Below are positions 35,052 to 39,828 of a stretch of 39,828 nt of DNA, in pieces. Position 1 is the first letter of the stretch. Each line of letters starts with the position of its first letter. Below the pieces are notes generated by a model. That model searched no databases. It was not told where the DNA came from and was given only the letters and a program-made list of their open reading frames with translations. The stretch comes from Pezizomycotina sp. ARF18 (lineage: Eukaryota > Ascomycota), in NCBI GenBank assembly GCA_002224055.1, contig AZLU01000305.1, forward strand, positions 1 through 39,828, in the 5' to 3' direction. Both the position numbers and the translations under genes were made by a program.

Positions 35052-36068
35052 GAATATTTGACGGATTTGAGCGGCGAAGCAGTGCTCTACCGAATGTCCA
35101 ATTCGGGTGACGTTTTCGCCGCTTCGGCAACGTGCCGGTGAATTGACAGCACGTTTTGGCGGGGTACATTTTGGGGCACCCTGCAATTACCTGCATTTCA
35201 GCCGCGCAGCCTTACAGCTTTGGGCTTTTTTTTTCCATCCCCACTTGCTTATTTTCTTCATTTAATTGGTAGCTCTTACGACGGCGTTTTTATTTTGATT
35301 CGTTTCTTTTTGCGGTTCTTCGTCGGATATAGCTCGACTTTTTTTTTCTGTTCTTTTCTTTTTTTTTTTTTTTTTTTTTTTTTTGATTATTCAATGATAT
35401 TTTGTGTAATGTATGACAAGCTGCTTCGGTGCAGTTCAATAGTTAAGATCCCCGAGTATAATCGTCTTCTAGACCACTTCTGCTTACCTATCCCATTACT
35501 GATACTTTGTTTCTTCGTAGAACGTTGAAAAATAGGGAAGGCAGAATTGAATAACATTATTAAACAGGCGTCGTCGAATTTTGGTCGAGAGGCGGAGCTT
35601 TTAAGATTATTTCCAAAAAGATTTTTGCAAAAGGGAAAGGGCATTGTGTGCATGTGTAAGCTTCCATGGCTGTGCTTGTGTGGTATCGGCAGCCTCGTAA
35701 CTTTGCGATTATGCTTTTAGCACATACGTTAAACGCCGGGGGGAATTGCAAACGTTGGGCGTTAACTGCTGCCCTATTGGAGAAAAAAAAGGACCGCGGC
35801 CACTGGTTATTTTTGAAACAGGGCGCGGGAGTCAGGAATTTCGGAATAACAAACACACTCTTCTTCCTTCTTACACAAAGCTCGATCGTTATTATGGAAG
35901 AAGTACAAGATAATTTTTGGGATTTGTTATCATTGGCATACTGAGTGACTGAGTAGCTTGAATAGAGAACAGGGTATTGTTTTTCGTAAGTAGATCGCCT
36001 CGGGATTGGCGATTCGCGGCGCGGGCGCAGTCAGGAGATAGTGGATAGGTGATAGCCTATAGGTAATA

Positions 36069-36147
36069 CGGACAAGACAAGAAGACAAAGACAAAAGACA
36101 AAAGACGAAAGACAAGAAGAAAAAAGACAAGAAGAAAAAGACAAGGC
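36069..36147. repeat. Purine-rich imperfect minisatellite (GACAAGA/AGACAAA units)
   Basis: About ten short units built on AGACAA with A/G expansions (AGACAAAG, AGACAAAAG, AGACGAAAG, AGACAAGAAGA). The + strand has almost no T, giving strong strand asymmetry. Confidence 0.8.
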
Positions 36148-36497
36148 TGTGCTTCCCTGTTACCCTTGGAGATCCTTCTGAAAATCAAAAAAGAGAAAAA
36201 GGGGGAACATTGAAAGATTTCGAATCTGGTAGGAGGGTCGGTATAATTTAATTTTACATGTGCTTGGTCGTATTTTCTTGGGCAGTTTCAGCCGCGCAGC
36301 ACGAATAAGAAGAAAATTTTTTAGCTCTCCCTTTTTTTTTTTTTTTTTCCCTTCCTCTTGCTCTCTCTCTCCTCTCCTCTCTCTTCTTGAAGCTCGACTT
36401 GTTATTTTCTCTTTTCGAATTTCCATTCCTCAGCTCTTCTTCTTCTTTCTTCTTTTTCTTCTTCTTTTTTACTCCTCTTTTATCTTCCATTACAATA

Positions 36498-36527
<30 letters not shown>
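36498..36527. repeat. (CAT)10 trinucleotide repeat followed by (CTT)n
   Basis: Ten perfect CAT units, then four to five CTT units to about 36540. It is in the leader region upstream of the MARVEL-like gene, not in a recognised coding frame. Confidence 0.9.
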
Positions 36528-36528
<1 letters not shown>

Positions 36529-36970
36529 TTCTTCTTCTTCTATCACTAATACTCTTTTCATCCATCTTTAACACCGTGAGCATTTTGGTTGCCGTTTGGT
36601 TGCCGTTTGTTACTTCTTCCCCGGTTGTCGAGTCGATTTTTCGTTTGTTTACGGCACGACATTTGAGATTTTCTTTTTTACACCCCCACCACCAAGCAAC
36701 GAAAACAGAGCTAGTTTTTTTTTTTTTTTTTAAAGCTGTATACAAGACTTTTTTTTTCCTTTTCAGCCCCCCCCCCCCCCTCTCGACATCAGCATCAACT
36801 TTTATAAGTCTTTTCGATTCCCCTCATTCTCTTCCCCTCCATTCCTGAGATACGACAAGGCAAATACAACTTCGCAATCCATAACTATACCGTACGGTCA
36901 CGCAGTTGAAGCATTTGAAGGACAAAAGGGAATCTCTAGAGAAACCTTGAGAAGGGTGCTTTTTCACACG

Positions 36971-38157
36971 ATGCCCAACAAGGAGAGCCAGCTGCGTACG
37001 TTAGCCTTCGTGGCACACGGTGCCCAGGGACTTTTCATATTCGTCACATTCATCATACTGCTGGTAAAAAGGCGCAGCCGAAGGATGCACCGAGTCAGAT
37101 TAACTTTATGTTCGCGTTGGTAAGAAGGACTTCCCCTTTTATACTTGTTTTCCCCTCGTTGTTGCTACATCGGAAATTGCTTCGGTCTGGAGTTGAGTAG
37201 CTAATTACTTATTTTTATTATTATTATTGCAGTGCTTCCTTTCGGTACCAGCGATAATATTCTCCGCAATGTCGCCCAGATTCGACGGACGAGGCGGTTC
37301 GCGAACCCGATCGTGCTGCTGGTTATCGGGCGATTAATACGGTACGTACTACTACATCCCCGAATGACGTGATCCTACGGAAAAAAAATCTACTCTGCTT
37401 ATATTTCATTTTCTATGGATTTTCTTCTAACGCTTATTTTTTGTGGTGGATATTTAGCTATTTGGTTCGCCGCATTCGTCGCCATAGCCATTGTCAACGG
37501 GAACGGAATCAGGGAAGGCGAGGCGAAAAGGAAGGACCCCAGCAAGGAACCCGGTGGCTGCGCGCTACCGCGATCGCTCGCCTAGGATCTGCCAGCTGTC
37601 CAAGGGCGCCATTGGCCTCGGATTGGTGGTCTTGTAAGCTTACACCCCATTAATTAAGAACAACTAACGAATATAATATTTGCAATAAAAGACTAATATT
37701 TTCCTTTCTCTTCTTCTTTTCTTTCGAACAGCCTCCTCTTCGGCGTCTCCACGGGTGCCTCCGCCTACACCGTCCGCTACCTCCAGAAGAACCACCTGCC
37801 GTGGGACTACTTCCAGACCAAAGCCACCGGCTCGCACGCCGTCGCCTCCGACATGGAAGCCGCAACCCAGGACGCCTTCTCGCACAGATGGACGCCGCGG
37901 ACTACGAACACGACGACAGCGCGGGCGCAACTACACCATGCTCTCCGGCCACAATGCGCCCGCCAGCAAAACGGCGGAACGGGCGACGCGAGCGTGGTCA
38001 ACCAGAACCGTACCAGCGGTACGATTACGAGGACGAGCAGGATCTGTCGTACGGTGGGGCCGGAGCTGTAAACCAGGCGCCGTACCGTCCGCCGAGCACG
38101 GCGCAGTCGCAGCACCACAATCCGAACGAGCCGGAACTTCCGCAGGGGCCTTATTAA
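36971..38157 (+). CDS. MARVEL-like four-helix fungal membrane protein, frames broken
   Basis: The start is ATG 36971 (MPNKESQLRTLAFVAHGAQG). Hydrophobic helix 1 is QGLFIFVTFIIL, followed by GKKAQPKDAPSQ. Helix 2 spans intron 1 (MFAL-CFLSVPAIIFSAM). Then come SPRFDG, FANPIVLLVIGRLI and, after intron 2, helix 3 IWFAAFVAIAIVNGNG. A Cys-containing loop ends in ICQLSKGAIGLGLVV and, after intron 3, FLLFGVSTGASAYTVRYL makes helix 4. The C-terminal tail is hydrophilic and probably cytosolic: SHAVASDMEAATQDAF, then ADYEHDDSAGATTP, RYDYEDEQDLSYGGAG and a Pro/Gln-rich end PNEPELPQGPY with TAA at 38155-38157. Four helices with two loop cysteines fit the fungal MARVEL-domain class of plasma-membrane proteins, but a different four-helix family is possible. 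Single-base shifts lie near 37055, 37290, 37565 and 37885. The promoter is pyrimidine-rich. Confidence 0.65.
37120..37232 (+). other. Intron 1 of the MARVEL-like gene
   Basis: Donor GCGTTG|GTAAGA, acceptor TTATTGCAG|TGCTTC after a TTATTATTATT stretch, phase 0, joining MFAL to CFLS. Length 113 nt. Confidence 0.85.
37342..37457 (+). other. Intron 2 of the MARVEL-like gene
   Basis: Donor AATACG|GTACGT and acceptor GATATTTAG|CTATTTGG. The exons flanking it are clear (VLLVIGRLI and IWFAAFVAI), but the direct join is out of frame by one base, probably another indel. Confidence 0.65.
37634..37731 (+). other. Intron 3 of the MARVEL-like gene
   Basis: Donor GTCTT|GTAAGC and acceptor TTTCGAACAG|CCTCCT, phase 2, joining LGLVV to FLLFGVSTG. 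A TTCCTTTCTCTTCTTC pyrimidine tract precedes the acceptor. Length 98 nt. Confidence 0.85.
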
Positions 38158-38173
38158 ATAAACAAATAAATAC

Positions 38174-38245
38174 AAAAAAAAAAAAAAAAAAAAAAAAAAA
38201 GAAAGAAAGAAAAAAACAAAACAAACAAAACAAAACAAAACAAAA
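38174..38245. repeat. Poly(A) run of 27 grading into GAAA and CAAAA repeats
   Basis: Begins 16 bp after the stop codon of the MARVEL-like gene, in its 3' UTR region. Twenty-seven A, then (GAAA)3, then about five CAAAA/CAAA units. Confidence 0.9.
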
Positions 38246-39532
38246 GAGCATATCGAAGCAGGTGGATATCCAAACAGGAGGCTGGGGTATCAAGAGGGGA
38301 TAAAAGCAAAGCGTTGGTTGTTTATTGTTTTCTCATTATTTTCGTGTAAAGGAGTGGGGCATAGGCATGTTTCTTTCTGTTCTATTTGGCTATTTCTCTT
38401 ATCGTTATTAATTCGTTATTAATTCGGTTTTTCTTATACGCATGCGGTACATAATTCCCCTCCTCAGGCTTTACTTTCTCTTCTTTTCTTACCATTGGGT
38501 TAATTATTCTCTCTTTTTTATTTCTTATACTCTTATACCGGTGTTGTTTTTCTTTATTTCTTTCCTTCTGGAACATTGGATATCATATTTTATTTAACGT
38601 AGCGGCATGTAAGGATTTCAGATCATCGGTGTTAGTAAAAAATCCAATTGGAACTTTAAGTAGAATAACTCGAGCGTACCTACAGTGAGGTATAGATTGC
38701 ATCGATTGGCGATTTTGGCGCGCGTACCAGGGATTTCATCGCGATGACCGGGCAAGCAGGCTGGATGAGAAGTCGCCCGATGTCTTTTAGAGTTTACTTC
38801 CCGCGCCTCGAGACTTAAGCTTCGGAACCCTAGGTAGTCGCGAACTGAGTCGCGCGATCTTTAACAATCTTAACTCGAATTCGAATCTTGCCTCCAGTTT
38901 ATTCCGGAATAGCCTTTTAGCCAACCAATCTTCGCATTTCCCCGCAGTGCAATAAGCTGTCCAATTTTTACAACTATGAGATCTCCATATGCTTTTAAAA
39001 ATTCCTTACAGTATTTCAGATATATATCGCCAAGTAGTTTTACATATTATCTTTTTTTTCTTTTCATTCAAATAGATTGGACTGTCAGATCTAAGACTGT
39101 CTCCGTCTAAAGTCCGAAACAAAATTCAGTAAGGCTGGCTGTTGAGAGTTAACCGGCTGACACCACACCTGCTTTAATTCGCGAGAATATTTGCCGAGAA
39201 TTTTTTTGTGTAATCCTTAAAAGAGTTGTGGCCAATTAAATCGATGTATCTTTGGACGACCCTTGCATGTACAGTAGTAGTATTCTTTATTCGCGCAAAA
39301 TATATTGATCCGAACGCCTGCATGTTTGGCGAGCTCGAGCTCCTTTTCTTTGACGCGACAGATGTTTTTTTTTTTTTTTCGTTCACGATGCTGACACAAT
39401 CCTTCTCTAATTACCTTCTTTTCTATATCTCCGACGTCGAAGGAGAAACGTTATTCCTTTACATGTAAGCGATAGCACCTAGTAACGCTCTGGTTTTTCT
39501 GTTTAGATGCGGTGGATGGAATAAGCAGGGCG

Positions 39533-39561
<29 letters not shown>
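39533..39561. repeat. Poly(T) tract, 29 nt
   Basis: Uninterrupted T run on the + strand, followed about 75 bp later by another of 19 T (39638-39656). Both lie upstream of the TATA-like element near 39766. Confidence 0.9.
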
Positions 39562-39567
<6 letters not shown>

Positions 39568-39765
39568 TGCGTTCTCTCGAGCCTGCTGCCGAACGCCTCT
39601 TTTCGGTAATCACCACGTATTACATCGACCCATTCGGTTTTTTTTTTTTTTTTTTTCGAAGCGGAGGCTTTTACTCGGAGGGTCTTGAGGGTTATTCTGG
39701 CTTCCGTTGAACGGAGACGTCTACCGTCGCACAAACTCACGGTTCCATACGACCCGTCTCAAACT

Positions 39766-39776
39766 TATATATAAAA
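39766..39776 (+). promoter_or_regulatory. TATA-like element, possibly for a gene beyond the right end
   Basis: TATATATAAAA lies about 50 bp from the window end, downstream of two long T tracts and a short moderate-GC stretch. This is a plausible core promoter on the + strand, but no start codon or coding sequence is visible inside the window, and such AT words are common here. Confidence 0.3.
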
Positions 39777-39828
39777 GCTCCTAAGACAGCGCATATATAT
39801 CCTCGGGAGCGTAATACCTCCATCTTGG

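Larger units (their letters stand above)
35052..36970. other. Intergenic region and pyrimidine-rich promoter of the next gene
   Basis: No gene recognised. It contains a T run of 26 (35359-35384), an imperfect AGACAARA minisatellite (about 36069-36147), a long T/C-rich stretch (36330-36850), (CAT)10 at 36498-36527 followed by (CTT)n, a T run near 36715-36732 and 13 C at 36768-36780. The pyrimidine block just upstream of the gene at 36971 is typical of fungal promoters/leaders. Confidence 0.55.
38158..39828. other. AT-rich terminal stretch without a recognised gene
   Basis: It begins with the 3' region of the MARVEL-like gene: an A run of 27 (38174-38200) leading into GAAA and CAAAA repeats to about 38245. 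Later it contains two copies of CGTTATTAATTCG near 38402-38426, T runs at 39533-39561 (29 nt) and 39638-39656 (19 nt), and moderate-GC sequence at 39570-39740 in which no protein was recognised. Confidence 0.5.

Noticed and set aside
1-39828. Repeat-induced point mutation as the cause of broken genes
   Set aside because: RIP makes C-to-T changes and stop codons in repeated DNA; here coding codons are largely intact and the breaks are indels in apparently single-copy genes.

Overview
The window looks like nuclear DNA of a filamentous ascomycete (Pezizomycotina). Genes are interrupted by short spliceosomal introns (about 60-155 nt, GT...AG with a pyrimidine stretch before the acceptor). Two genes encode fungal Zn2Cys6 transcription factors, other products have fungal-type architectures, and promoters and leaders are pyrimidine-rich. 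There is no bacterial, organellar or viral gene organisation. Species cannot be told from the sequence alone.

Two properties shape everything else. First, nearly every recognisable gene is split across reading frames by single-base insertions or deletions, while residues on either side still match the family. The spacing (roughly one per 150-250 bp in the acyl-CoA synthetase gene) and the scarcity of true nonsense changes point to uncorrected sequencing or assembly indels more than to pseudogenes. The gene spans below are therefore spans of homology with inferred frame changes, not clean open frames. Second, the non-coding DNA is very AT-rich and full of pure T or A runs of 19-40 nt.

Layout. 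1-1.4 kb: pyrimidine-rich leader. 1.4-3.5 kb (+): a conserved fungal protein of unknown function, rich in Ser, Pro and acidic residues. 3.5-14.9 kb: a gene desert of about 11 kb with long T tracts, a perfect 22-bp tandem repeat and a GC-rich island of about 220 bp that folds into several hairpins. 14.9-16.06 kb (+): weak coding-like segments. 17.1-19.9 kb and 21.35-24.35 kb (both -): two tandem Zn2Cys6 factors with the same first two intron positions. 25.6-25.9 kb: an AT-only heptanucleotide satellite. 26.3-27.9 kb (+): an ANL-family acyl-CoA synthetase of the ACSF3/malonyl-CoA synthetase type. 29.4-31.3 kb (+): two unrecognised coding-like segments. 31.6 kb: a 59-nt hairpin. 32-33.3 kb (+): a protein with a hydrophobic C-terminal membrane region. 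33.9-35.05 kb (+): an AhpD/carboxymuconolactone decarboxylase-like protein. 37-38.2 kb (+): a four-helix MARVEL-like membrane protein. The right end holds a TATA-like element that may belong to a gene outside the window.

No pathway can be read off with confidence. The nearest thing to a functional group is the pair of transcription factors beside the acyl-CoA synthetase, which may be co-regulated or unrelated. I see no transposase, reverse transcriptase, CRISPR array, rRNA or convincing tRNA.
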